Below the pieces are notes generated by a model, which was not told the origin of the DNA, searched no databases, and worked only from the letters and a program-made list of their open reading frames with translations. This document shows, one piece after another, positions 1-8,222 of a DNA stretch of 22,169 bases (the stretch's first letter is position 1; the number at the start of each line of letters is the position of its first letter). The DNA is taken from contig NC_092565.1 in the NCBI RefSeq assembly GCF_037975245.1, forward strand, positions 356,075-378,243, read 5' to 3'. The stretch is from Apostichopus japonicus (taxonomy: Eukaryota; Echinodermata; Holothuroidea; Aspidochirotida; Stichopodidae). The position numbers were made by a program, and so were the translations under genes.

Positions 1-343
1 ACGGTGACGGTGGAACGACCCACGAACACATGCATAGAGTTGTGACCATTATCAATTTGAATGTATCGGGTACTGGCTTGAGTGTGCACGAAGGAGACGG
101 TAGAACGACACGCGAACACATGCATAGAGTTTGTGACCATTGTCAACTTGCGTGTATCGGGTACTGGCCTGTGTGTGCCCGACGTTGACGGCAGAACGAC
201 CCGCGAACACATGCATAGGGTTGTGACCATTGTCAACTTGAATGTATCGGGCGCTGGCTTGATTGTGTGCCCGACGGAGACGGCAGAACGACCCACGAAC
301 ACATGCATAGAATTTGGACTTTCTTGAAGAAGACGTTGACATT

Positions 344-357
344 AAAAAAAAAAAAAA
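344..357. repeat. A-tract in a variant subrepeat
   Basis: Run of 14 A after gacgttgacatt and before gtcaagcgggtactgg. Like the other tracts in the array, it sits in a variant subrepeat that has lost about 11 bases of the usual unit between gtcaa and cgggtactgg. It breaks the 90-bp rhythm. Confidence 0.9.
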
Positions 358-908
358 GTCAAGCGGGTACTGGCTCAAGTGTGCCCGACGGTGACGGTAG
401 AACGACCCGCGAACACATGCATAGAGTTGTGACCATTGTCAACTTGAATGTATCGGGCGCTGGCTGGGATGTGCATGGCGGAGACGGCAGAACGACACGC
501 GAACACATGCATAGAGTTTGTGACCGTTGTCAACTTGAATGTATCGGGCGCTGGCTGGGATGTGCCCGGCGGAGACGGCAGAACGACACGCGAACACATG
601 CATAGAGTTTTGACCACTGTCAACTTTAATGTATCGGGCGCTGGCTAGGATGTGCGCGGCGGAGACGGCAGAACGACACGCGAACACATGCATAGAGTTT
701 GTGACCATTGTCAACTTGCGTGTATCGGGTACTGGCCTGTGTGTGCCCGACGTTGACGGAAGAACGACCCGCGAACACATGCATAGAGTTGTGACCATTG
801 TCAACTTGAATGTATCGGGCGCTGGCCTGTGTGTGCCCGACGGAGACGGCAGAACGACCCACGAACACATGCATAGAATTTGGACTTCCTTGAAGAAGAC
901 GTTGACAT

Positions 909-930
909 AAAAAAAAAAAAAAAAAAAAAA
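909..930. repeat. A-tract in a variant subrepeat
   Basis: Run of 22 A with the same flanks as the tract at 344 (gacgttgacat before, gtcaagcggg after). The run length varies among tracts, as expected for a slippage-prone homopolymer. Confidence 0.9.
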
Positions 931-1394
931 GTCAAGCGGGTACTGGCTCAAGTGTGCCCGACGGTGACGGTAGAACGACCCGCGAACACATGCATAGAGT
1001 TGTGACCATTGTCAACTTGAATGTATCGGGCGCTGGCTGGGATGTGCCCGGCGGAGACGGCAGAACGACACGCGAACACATGCATAGAGTTTGTGACCGT
1101 TGTCAACTTGAATGTATCGGGCGCTGGCTGGGATGTGCCCGGCGGAGACGGCAGAACGACACGCGAACACATGCATAGAGTTTGTGACCGTTGTCAACTT
1201 GCATGAATCGGGTACTGGCCTGTGTGTGCCCGACGTTGACGGCAGAACGACCCGCGAACACATGCATAGGGTTGTGACCATTGTCAACTTGAATGTATCG
1301 GGCGCTGGCTTGATTGTGTGCCCGACGGAGACGGCAGAACGACCCACGAACACATGCATAGAATTTGGACTTTCTTGAAGAAGACGTTGACATT

Positions 1395-1408
1395 AAAAAA
1401 AAAAAAAA
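1395..1408. repeat. A-tract in a variant subrepeat
   Basis: Run of 14 A with the same flanks as the tract at 344, exactly 1051 bp downstream of it. It is part of the duplicated higher-order block. Confidence 0.9.
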
Positions 1409-1959
1409 GTCAAGCGGGTACTGGCTCAAGTGTGCCCGACGGTGACGGTAGAACGACCCGCGAACACATGCATAGAGTTGTGACCATTGTCAACTTGAAT
1501 GTATCGGGCGCTGGCTGGGATGTGCATGGCGGAGACGGCAGAACGACACGCGAACACATGCATAGAGTTTGTGACCGTTGTCAACTTGAATGTATCGGGC
1601 GCTGGCTGGGATGTGCCCGGCGGAGACGGCAGAACGACACGCGAACACATGCATAGAGTTTTGACCACTGTCAACTTTAATGTATCGGGCGCTGGCTAGG
1701 ATGTGCGCGGCGGAGACGGCAGAACGACACGCGAACACATGCATAGAGTTTGTGACCATTGTCAACTTGCGTGTATCGGGTACTGGCCTGTGTGTGCCCG
1801 ACGTTGACGGAAGAACGACCCGCGAACACATGCATAGAGTTGTGACCATTGTCAACTTGAATGTATCGGGCGCTGGCCTGTGTGTGCCCGACGGAGACGG
1901 CAGAACGACCCACGAACACATGCATAGAATTTGGACTTCCTTGAAGAAGACGTTGACAT

Positions 1960-1981
1960 AAAAGAAAAAAAAAAAAAAAAA
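1960..1981. repeat. A-tract with one G, in a variant subrepeat
   Basis: A run of 22 bases, all A except a G at 1964. It is the 1051-bp partner of the tract at 909. The G is the one difference I noticed between the two copies. Confidence 0.9.
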
Positions 1982-2622
1982 GTCAAGCGGGTACTGGCTC
2001 AAGTGTGCCCGACGGTGACGGTAGAACGACCCGCGAACACATGCATAGAGTTGTGACCATTGTCAACTTGAATGTATCGGGCGCTGGCTGGGATGTGCCC
2101 GGCGGAGACGGCAGAACGACACGCGAACACATGCATAGAGTTTGTGACCGTTGTCAACTTGAATGTATCGGGCGCTGGCTGGGATGTGCCCGGCGGAGAC
2201 GGCAGAACGACACGCGAACACATGCATAGAGTTTGTGACCGTTGTCAACTTGCATGAATCGGGTACTGGCCTGTGTGCGCCCGACGTTGACGGTAGAACG
2301 ACCCACGAGCACATGCATAGAGTTGTGACCGTTGTCAACTTGAATGTATCGGGCGCTGGCTGGGATGCGCCCGGCGGAGACGGCAGAACGACACGCGAAC
2401 ACATGCATAGTGTTGTGACCATCGTCAACTTGAATGTATCGGGCGCTGGCTAGGATGTGCGCGGCGGAGACGGCAGAACGACACGCGAACACATGCATAG
2501 AGTTTTGACCACTGTCAACTTGAATGTATCGGGCGCTGGCCTGTGTGTGCCCGACGGAGACGGCAGAACGACCCACGAACACATGCATAGACTTTGGACT
2601 TCCTTGAAGAAGACGTTGACAT

Positions 2623-2642
2623 AAAAAAAAAAAAAAAAAAAA
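2623..2642. repeat. A-tract in a variant subrepeat
   Basis: Run of 20 A flanked by gacgttgacat and gtcaagcggg. It is the last such tract before about 1.5 kb of regular subrepeats that lead to the promoter block. Confidence 0.9.
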
Positions 2643-3003
2643 GTCAAGCGGGTACTGGCTCAAGTGTGCCCGACGGTGACGGTAGAACGACCCGCGAACA
2701 CATGCATAGAGTTGTGACCATTGTCAACTTGAATGTATCGGGCGCTGGCTGGGATGTGCCCGGCGGAGACGGCAGAACGACACGCGAACACATGCATAGA
2801 GTTGTGACCGTTGTCGACTTGAATGTATCGGGCGCTGGCTGGGATGTGCCCGGCGGAGACGGCAGAACGACACGCGAACACATGCATAGAGTTTGTGACC
2901 ACTGTCAACTTGCATGTATCGGGTACTGGCCTGTGTGCGCCCGACGTTGACGGTAGAACGACCCACGAGCACATGCATAGAGTTGTGACCGTTGTCAACT
3001 TGA

Positions 3004-4164
3004 ATGTATCGGGCGCTGGCTGGGATGTGCCCGGCGGAGACGGCAGAACGACACGCGAACACATGCATAGAGTTTTGACCGTTGTCAACTTGAATGTATC
3101 GGGCGCTGGCTGGGATGTGCCCGGCGGAGACGGCAGAACGACACGCGAACACATGCATAGAGTTTGTGACCATTGTCAACTTGCATGTATCGGGTACTGG
3201 CCTGTGTGCGCCCGACGTTGACGGTAGAACGACCCACGAGCACATGCATAGAGTTGTGACCGTTGTCAACTTTAATGTATCGGGCGCTGGCTGGGATGTG
3301 CCCGGCGGAGACGGCAGAACGACACGCGAACACATGCATAGAGTTTGTGACCACTGTCAACTTGCATGTATCGGGTACTGGCCTGTGTGCGCCCGACGTT
3401 GACGGTAGAAAGACCCACGAGCACATGCATAGAGTTGTGACCATTGTCAATTTTAATGTAGCGGGTACTGGCCTGTGTGTTCCCGACGTTGACGGCAGAA
3501 CGACCCACGAGCACATGCATAGAGTTGTGACCGTTGTCAACTTAAATGTATCGGGCGCTGGCTGGGATGTGCCCGGCGGAGACGGCAGAACGACACGCGA
3601 ACACATGCATAGAGTTTTGACCGTTGTCAACTTGAATGTATCGGGCGCTGGCTGGGATGTGCCCGGCGGAGACGGCAGAACGACACGCGAACACATGCAT
3701 AGAGTTTGTGACCATTGTCAACTTGCATGTATCGGGTACTGGCCTGTGTGCGCCCGACGTTGACGGTAGAACGACCCACGAGCACATGCATAGAGTTGTG
3801 ACCGTTGTCAACTTTAATGTATCGGGCGCTGGCTGGGATGTGCCCGGCGGAGACGGCAGAACGACACGCGAACACATGCATAGAGTTTGTGACCACTGTC
3901 AACTTGCATGTATCGGGTACTGGCCTGTGTGCGCCCGACGTTGACGGTAGAAAGACCCACGAGCACATGCATAGAGTTGTGACCATTGTCAATTTTAATG
4001 TAGCGGGTACTGGCCTGTGTGTTCCCGACGTTGACGGCAGAACGACCCACGAGCACATGCATAGAGTTGTGACCGTTGTCAACTTAAATGTATCGGGCGC
4101 TGGCTGGGATGTGCCCGGCGGAGACGGCAGAACGACACGCGAACACATGCATAGAGTTTTGACT
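3004..4164. repeat. 542-bp higher-order tandem duplication (six subrepeats)
   Basis: Sequence from about 3004 matches that 542 bp downstream (from 3546) up to the array end at 4164. Markers shared by both copies are the agaaagaccc variant (3408 and 3950), the gtagcgggtactgg variant (about 3458 and 4000), and gtgttcccgacg (3477 and 4019). The length is six 90-bp subrepeats. The second IGS array has this block once: from the last A-tract to the array end it is about 541 bp shorter. This is therefore a length difference between neighbouring units. Confidence 0.85.
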
Positions 4165-4184
4165 TCGTTACAGAGGACGTTGAC

Positions 4185-4222
4185 AAAAAAAAATAATAAT
4201 AATAATATCAAAAAAAAAAAAA
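4185..4222. repeat. Composite A / TAA microsatellite at the IGS-promoter junction
   Basis: A run, then several taa/aat triplets, then a second A run, between gacgttgac and catggtcaac. It separates the last subrepeat from promoter module A. The same structure recurs at 14949-14989. The flanks match those of the A-tracts inside the array: upstream, 15 of 20 bases agree by hand count. This suggests a common origin. Confidence 0.9.
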
Positions 4223-4226
4223 CATG

Positions 4227-4320
4227 GTCAACTTTAGTGTAACGGGTATTGGCTTAAGTGTGTGACCCAATGGTCAGAATGAGTGGGCAGAGTGAATCGG
4301 ATTATATTAAGGGGAGTGTC
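4227..4320 (+). promoter_or_regulatory. Promoter-like module A (putative distal spacer promoter for RNA polymerase I)
   Basis: The module holds gtcaactttagtgtaacggg, then tattggcttaagtgtg, then cccaatggtcagaatgag, then gcagagtgaatcgg, and ends with an AT box running into aaggggagtg (4302-4317). It matches modules B and C in order and spacing. The box resembles the tatata-plus-G-run initiator known at RNA polymerase I starts in plants and some invertebrates. Its AT box is weaker here (tatattaagggg) than in B and C, and the second unit has an extra ta. Promoter function is inferred from similarity and position; no transcript evidence is visible. Confidence 0.6.
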
Positions 4321-4383
4321 TTGTCTCGCCGGTCGATCTTCAAATTGTAGAAGTTTCCTCATATATCTCCTTGATTTCGTCAA
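4321..4383. other. Spacer between module A and the 204-bp repeats
   Basis: Short AT-richer stretch with no gene or clear motif that I can identify. It is conserved at the matching place in the second unit. Confidence 0.5.
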
Positions 4384-4396
4384 GATATATCCGGCA

Positions 4397-4439
4397 CGGG
4401 AGCAACCCCGACACTCCTCTGAAAATACGGGTCGCTCCC
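4397..4439. repeat. Imperfect inverted repeat in the first 204-bp repeat
   Basis: Arms gggagcaaccc (4398-4408) and gggtcgctccc (4429-4439) pair with one mismatch around a 20-base loop. It is the counterpart of the perfect hairpin in the next repeat. Confidence 0.7.
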
Positions 4440-4600
4440 ATGTGAGAAGGTCGATGGTGTGATCGACGGCACGAGTGTCATGCGACCGGGCGAGGGCCGA
4501 GTAATTAGCCGACGGTGATGCACACATGCGTAGGCATGGGACCCGTTGTCGTTGCACGAGTCTGTGAGACGGGGCGCCGCCGGACAAGACATACCCGGCA

Positions 4601-4644
4601 CGGGAGCAACCCCGGCACTCCTCTGAAAACACGGGTTGCTCCCG
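4601..4644. repeat. Perfect 12-bp inverted repeat (potential hairpin) in the second 204-bp repeat
   Basis: cgggagcaaccc at 4601-4612 is the exact reverse complement of gggttgctcccg at 4633-4644, with a 20-base loop. The arms are GC-rich and would fold stably in RNA or single-stranded DNA. It lies between putative spacer promoters A and B, so a role in terminating or processing spacer transcripts is possible. Nothing else in the sequence supports that. Confidence 0.8.
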
Positions 4645-4842
4645 GGTGAGAAGGTCGATGGTGCGGTCGATGGCACGAGTGTCATGCGACCGGGCGAGGG
4701 CCGAGATTTAGGCCGACGGTGATGCACACAGGCGTAGGCTGGGACTCGTCGTGTTGCACGAGTCTGTGAGACGGGGCGACGGCCGACCTCGACGGCAGGC
4801 CGCCCGATGCATCCGCAAGGTGTGGCTCTCGTCCGAGATTTT

Positions 4843-4940
4843 GAGATCTCTTTAGTGTAGCGGGTATTGGCTTAAGTGTGTGATCCAATGGTCAGAACGA
4901 GCGGGCAGAGTGAATCGGATTCTATATATGAGGGGGGTAG
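4843..4940 (+). promoter_or_regulatory. Promoter-like module B (putative spacer promoter for RNA polymerase I)
   Basis: It starts with gagatctc, followed by tttagtgtagcgggtattgg, cttaagtgtgtgatccaatg, gtcagaacgagcgggcagag, tgaatcggattc, and the core tatatatgaggggggtag (4923-4940). It is almost identical to module C. The similarity extends upstream (gacggcaggccgcccga at about 4789) and downstream into ETS sequence, so a whole promoter-plus-leader block was duplicated. Initiation near the tatatatga/g-run is inferred from the plant polymerase I consensus of a TATATA box abutting G residues. Its position 1.4 kb upstream of 18S, behind another copy, suggests a spacer promoter. Confidence 0.7.
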
Positions 4941-5471
4941 TAAGAGTCGATCCAAGACTCGAGAAGGCTTTTAATGTCTGTCGTGTGTGTATGCGTGTCA
5001 TGGTTGGACTCCAGCGGGCCCTTTCGGTAGGGTCAGCCGTCGTTTCATCGCGACCATGTGTTGCAACTCGGCGCTCAGAGCGGGGGTTTTCACCCACTCG
5101 CCCCGTGAGCAGAGGTGTCCCTCCGTGCACACGTATATATCGACGTTCAGATATGAAGCTTTCGCGGACGGGAGTCCACCCGAGACTCGAAAAGGCTCCT
5201 TGCCTGTGGTGCGTAAATATGTTTTTGCACGTCAGACCCTTGCTGGCCTTCTCGGTAGGGTCAGCCGTCGTTTCATCGCGACCATGTGTTGCAACTCGGC
5301 GCTCGGTGCGGGGGTTTTCACCCACTCGCCCCGTGAGTAGAAGGTTCTTTCGTGCATATGTATATATACAATCCCAGATATTGAGCTTTTTCATCCGCAG
5401 AACCCCGGTGGAGAAGAGAGAGAGTAGAGATGAGAGAGAAAGGAGAAGGGAGAAGGCCTCTCGCGTTGCGT
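4941..5471 (+). other. ETS-like leader downstream of spacer promoter B
   Basis: No gene. It contains two diverged copies of an ETS module, at 5011-5112 and 5245-5340, sharing cggtagggtcagccgtcg, tttcatcgcgaccatgtgtt, gcaactcggcgctc and gggggttttcacccactcg. The first 200 bases after the promoter core match the true 5' ETS after module C almost exactly. An element cagatattgagc...ccgcagaacc near 5370 also recurs at about 5890. Transcripts from module B would therefore begin with an ETS-like sequence. Confidence 0.75.
5410..5456. repeat. Purine-rich (GA)n tract
   Basis: Nearly pure purine stretch with gagagaga blocks, interrupted by only two T. It lies between modules B and C and is present again at 16177-16223. 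It has no coding value. A triplex-prone or protein-binding role is possible but unsupported. Confidence 0.8.
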
Positions 5472-5581
5472 GGTCGATGGCACGAGTGCCATGCGACCAG
5501 GCGAAAGGCAAACGGCAAGCCGACGGCGACGGCAGGCCGCCCGACTCACCCGCAGAGAATCTGGGTCTCGTTCGAGATTTC

Positions 5582-5680
5582 GAGATCTCTTAAGTGTAGC
5601 GGGTATTGGCTTAAGTGTGTGATCCAATGGTCAGAACGAGCGGGCAGAGTGAATCGGATTCTATATATGAGGGGGGGTAG
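5582..5680 (+). promoter_or_regulatory. Promoter-like module C (probable gene promoter for the pre-rRNA)
   Basis: Same order of blocks as module B: gagatctc, aagtgtagcgggtattgg, cttaagtgtgtgatccaatg, gcgggcagagtgaatcgg, and the core ctatatatgaggggggg (5661-5677). It is the copy nearest the 18S gene, with no similar core between it and 6347, so it is the best candidate for the start of the pre-rRNA. The A or G at 5670-5671 is the likely start region by analogy with TATATA-plus-G-run polymerase I initiators. The exact start cannot be read from sequence. Confidence 0.75.
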
Positions 5681-6346
5681 CAGAGTCGATCCAAGACTCG
5701 AGAAGGCTTTTAATGTCTGTCGTGTGTGTATACGTGTCATGGTTGGACTCCAGCGGGCCCTTTCGGTAGGGTCAGCCGTCGTTTCATCGCGACCATGTGT
5801 TGCAACTCGGCGCTCAGAGCGGGGGTTTTCACCCACTCGCCCCGTGAGCAGAGGTGTCCCCTCCGTGCACACGTATATATCGACGTTCAGATATTGAGCC
5901 TTTTCATCCGCAGAACCCCCGGTGGAGAAAGAGCAGGACCTCGGTGTCGTCAGATATCGAGCTTTCTCCACGGGACCCGTTCGGGCATGCTGCCGTTGCT
6001 GCGACCATGTGTTGCACTCGGCGCTCGGTACGGGCTTTTTCATCCAAGCAACGAATGCACGCTCGAGGCGTGCGATTGCTCTCCCCTGTTCCAGTGGACG
6101 AGCCGTCGCCCTCCCGCGTCGCTTCGAACCGGTCCCGTCTCCGAGGCGGGACCACTGCGACTCCTCTCGAGACGACCCAGTCGACTCGGGTAGAGATACA
6201 CACCTCGAGAATCCCTTCGGGGCGGTTCTTCGATCACTGTACCGTAATAGCACGGCATCGACAATTGAGAATTCAGAGAGAGAGAGAGGGGAGTGCGAGA
6301 GCGACTCCCGGACGGCGAACGGGCCCAGCCCGGTTCTGTCGACCGT
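5670..6346 (+). other. 5' external transcribed spacer (start inferred)
   Basis: Leader of the pre-rRNA between the putative start at module C and the first base of 18S, about 677 nt. It holds one good copy (5750-5850) and one degenerate copy (5968-6050) of the module with cggtagggtcagccgtcg, gcgaccatgtgttgca and actcggcgctc. Next comes a GC-rich stretch with several small stem-forming pieces (for example gtctccgaggcgggac near 6127), and then a (ga)n tract at 6277-6290. The second unit differs by a few single-base homopolymer lengths, for example cggggcgg against cgggcgg near 6219. Confidence 0.75.
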
Positions 6347-7531
6347 TACCTGGTTGATCCTGCCAGTAGTCATATGTCTCAAAGATTAAGCCATGCACGT
6401 CTAAGTACAATCCTGAACATACAAGAGAAACTGCAGATGGCTCATTAGATCAGTTATGGTTTATTGGAGAAAGTCTTATACCATGGATAACTGTGGTAAT
6501 TCTAGAGCTAATACATGCAACAAAGCGCCGACCCTTCGGGGGAAGCGTGCTCTTATTAGGAACAAGGCCAGCCCGGTCCTTTCGGGGTCCGGTCTCCGCT
6601 GGTGAACTCTAGATAATCATGCCGATCGCACGGTCTTGCACCGGCGACGCTCCCTTCAAAAGTCTGCTCTATCAACTTTCGATGGTAAGTTATGCGCTTA
6701 TCATGGTTGTGACGGGTAACGGAGAATCAGGGTTCGATTCCGGAGAGGGAGCCCTGAGAAACGGCTACCACATCCAAGGAAGGCAGCAGGCACGCAAATT
6801 ACCCACTCCTGACACGGGGAGGGTAGTGACAAAAAATAACGATACAGGCCTCTTCGGAGGCCCTGTGATCGGAATGAGTACACTTTAAATCCTTTAACGA
6901 GGATCTACTGGAGGGCAAGTCTGGTGCCAGCAGCCCGCGGGTAATTCCAGCTCCAGCAGCGTATATAAATTTGCTGCAGTTAAAAAGCTCGTAGTCGGAT
7001 TTCTGATCTCTATAAATCTCACTCGTTGTGTGCACTGCCCGTTCCCCTTCTCCCCGTCAAACGGGAGTCGTGGGAGATTTTTCCCGGCCAGTGATTCGGT
7101 TGGTCGTGCGGTGCTCTTAACTGAGTGCCGTGCGAGACTGGAACGTTTACTTTGAGAAAATTGAAGTGTTCAAAGCAGGCCAAAGTGCCCGAACAGCTCA
7201 GCATGGAATAGTGGAAGAGGACCTCGGTTCTATTTCGTTGGTCTTGAGATCCTGAGGTAATGATCAAGAGGGACTGCCGGGGGCATTCGTATTGCGGCGT
7301 GAGAGGTGAAATTCTTGGATCGTCGCAAGACGCCCGACAGCGAAAGCATTTGCCAAGAATGTCTTCATTGATCAAGAACGAAAGTCGGAGGATCGAAGGC
7401 GATCAGATACCGCCCTAGTTCCGACCATAAACGATACCGACTCGTAATTCGCCGGCGTTCCTCCCATGACGCGGCGGGCAACTCTCCGGAAAACCAAAGT
7501 CTTTGGGTTCCGGGGGAAGTATGGTTGCAAA

Positions 7532-7580
<49 letters not shown>

Positions 7581-8022
7581 GCGGCTTAATTTGACTCAAC
7601 ACGGGGAAACCTACCCGGCCCGGACACAGTGAGGATTGACAGATTGAGAGCTCTTTCTTGATTTTGTGGATGGTGGTGCATGGCCGTTCTTAGTTGGTGG
7701 AGTGATTTGTCTGGTTAATTCCGATAACGAACGAGACTCTTGCTTGCTAAATAGTCCGGCCACCCGTCGTGGTGAGCCGCGAACTTCTTAGAGGGACAAA
7801 TGGCTTTCAGCCATACGAGATGGAGCAATAACAGGTCTGTGATGCCCTTAGATGTCCGGGGCCGCACGCGCGCTACACTGGCGCAAGCAGCGGGTACATT
7901 TGCCCTCGGCCGAAAGGTCCGGGTAATCCGCTGAGACTTCTCCGTGCTGGGGACAGGGACTTGTAATTGTGTCCCTTGAACGAGGAATTCCAAGTAAACG
8001 CGAGTCATCAGCTCGCATTGAT

Positions 8023-8066
<44 letters not shown>

Positions 8067-8162
8067 CGAATGACTTAGTGAGGCCATCGGATCGACCGTC
8101 TGGCACCCCCGGCTTCGGCCGGTTGTCGAGGCGTGACGAGAAGACGGTCAAACTTGATCATT

Positions 8163-8220
<58 letters not shown>
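6347..8220 (+). rRNA. 18S ribosomal RNA, upstream copy (with sequence defects in its first 700 nt)
   Basis: Small-subunit rRNA, 1874 nt, from tacctggttgatcctgcc to aaggatcatta. Standard landmarks include ttgacggaagggcaccacca near 7550 and ttgtacacaccgcccgtcgc near 8037. Against the downstream copy it lacks four bases (cttg) after catatg at 6376. It gains C near 6753, G near 6822, and C and G in the 530-loop region (cagcccgcgggtaa, 6931-6943), and loses T near 6966. It also has a different 25-nt segment at 7006-7030 where the other copy has 28 nt. From about 7031 to the end I noticed only one difference (T at 8134, C in the other). The 530-loop and 5'-end changes hit near-invariant rRNA positions, so this copy as written is unlikely to be functional. 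Clustered homopolymer indels point to sequence error more than to pseudogene decay. Confidence 0.93.

Positions 8221-8222
<2 letters not shown>

Larger units (their letters stand above)
160..2261. repeat. 1051-bp higher-order tandem duplication inside the IGS array
   Basis: About 160-1210 is repeated almost unchanged at about 1211-2261, an offset of 1051 bp. Shared rare variants show this is one block copied whole: the atgcatggcgg variant at 472 and 1523, gcataggg at 213 and 1264, cggaagaacg at 757 and 1808, and the pair of A-tracts at 344/909 and 1395/1960. I noticed one difference, a G interrupting the second long A-tract at 1964. The edges are approximate. Unequal exchange of about 11 subrepeats would explain it, and so would an assembly duplication. 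Confidence 0.8.
1..4164. repeat. rDNA intergenic spacer subrepeat array, first copy
   Basis: Tandem array of 90-91 bp subrepeats, entered mid-array at the window start. I count about 45 occurrences of the core acatgcatag (for example at 28, 118, 209, 301, 505, 596, 686), which set the period. Two main flavours mix: one with gcgctggctgggatgtgccc followed by ggagacggcagaacgacac, and one with gtactggcctgtgtg followed by gacgttgacgg and agaacgaccca/gc. Some units are stretched to 114-121 bp by an A-tract. There are no tatata-type promoter cores inside the units. The array lies upstream of the promoter block and 18S, as IGS enhancer-type repeats do in many animals. A regulatory role is inferred from position and from sequence shared with the promoters. 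Open frames through it exist only because 90 is a multiple of three. Confidence 0.95.
4384..4786. repeat. Two tandem ~204-bp repeats between promoter modules A and B
   Basis: First copy 4384-4583, second 4588-4786. Both run from gatatatcc or gacataccc through cggcacgggagcaacccc, cactcctctgaaaa, gagaaggtcgatgg, cacgagtgtcatgcgaccgg, gacggtgatgcacaca and ttgcacgagtctgtgagacg. They differ by scattered substitutions and small indels, so this duplication is older than those in the subrepeat array. A diverged third piece (cacgagtgccatgcgacc) lies upstream of module C at about 5480. If module A fires, this is the first sequence transcribed. Confidence 0.88.

Noticed and set aside
344-357. A-tracts as poly(A) tails of inserted retroelements (SINE/LINE)
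   Set aside because: They have the same flanks every time, no target-site duplications, no element body upstream other than the ordinary subrepeat, and they match the array-promoter junction.
2724-3335. Long open frames on both strands through the subrepeat arrays (up to about 200 residues, with a 30-residue repeat)
   Set aside because: They follow the 90-bp DNA period, which is divisible by three, so a stop-free unit stays open indefinitely. They occur on both strands and in several frames at once, change frame at A-tracts, and the array is untranslated spacer.
1-4164. CRISPR-like array of repeats
   Set aside because: The repeats are contiguous 90-bp tandem units with no unique spacers, next to eukaryotic rRNA genes.
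5860-5895. Extra TATATA motifs in the ETS (acgtatatatcgacg, and tgtatatatacaatc at 5360) as further promoters
   Set aside because: They lack the following G-run and the upstream blocks shared by modules A-C. They are part of the ETS module repeats.
6347-8220. Calling the upstream 18S copy a pseudogene
   Set aside because: The changes are mostly homopolymer indels confined to one stretch, with the rest of the gene almost unchanged. Sequence or assembly error is more likely, so it is kept as rRNA with a warning.
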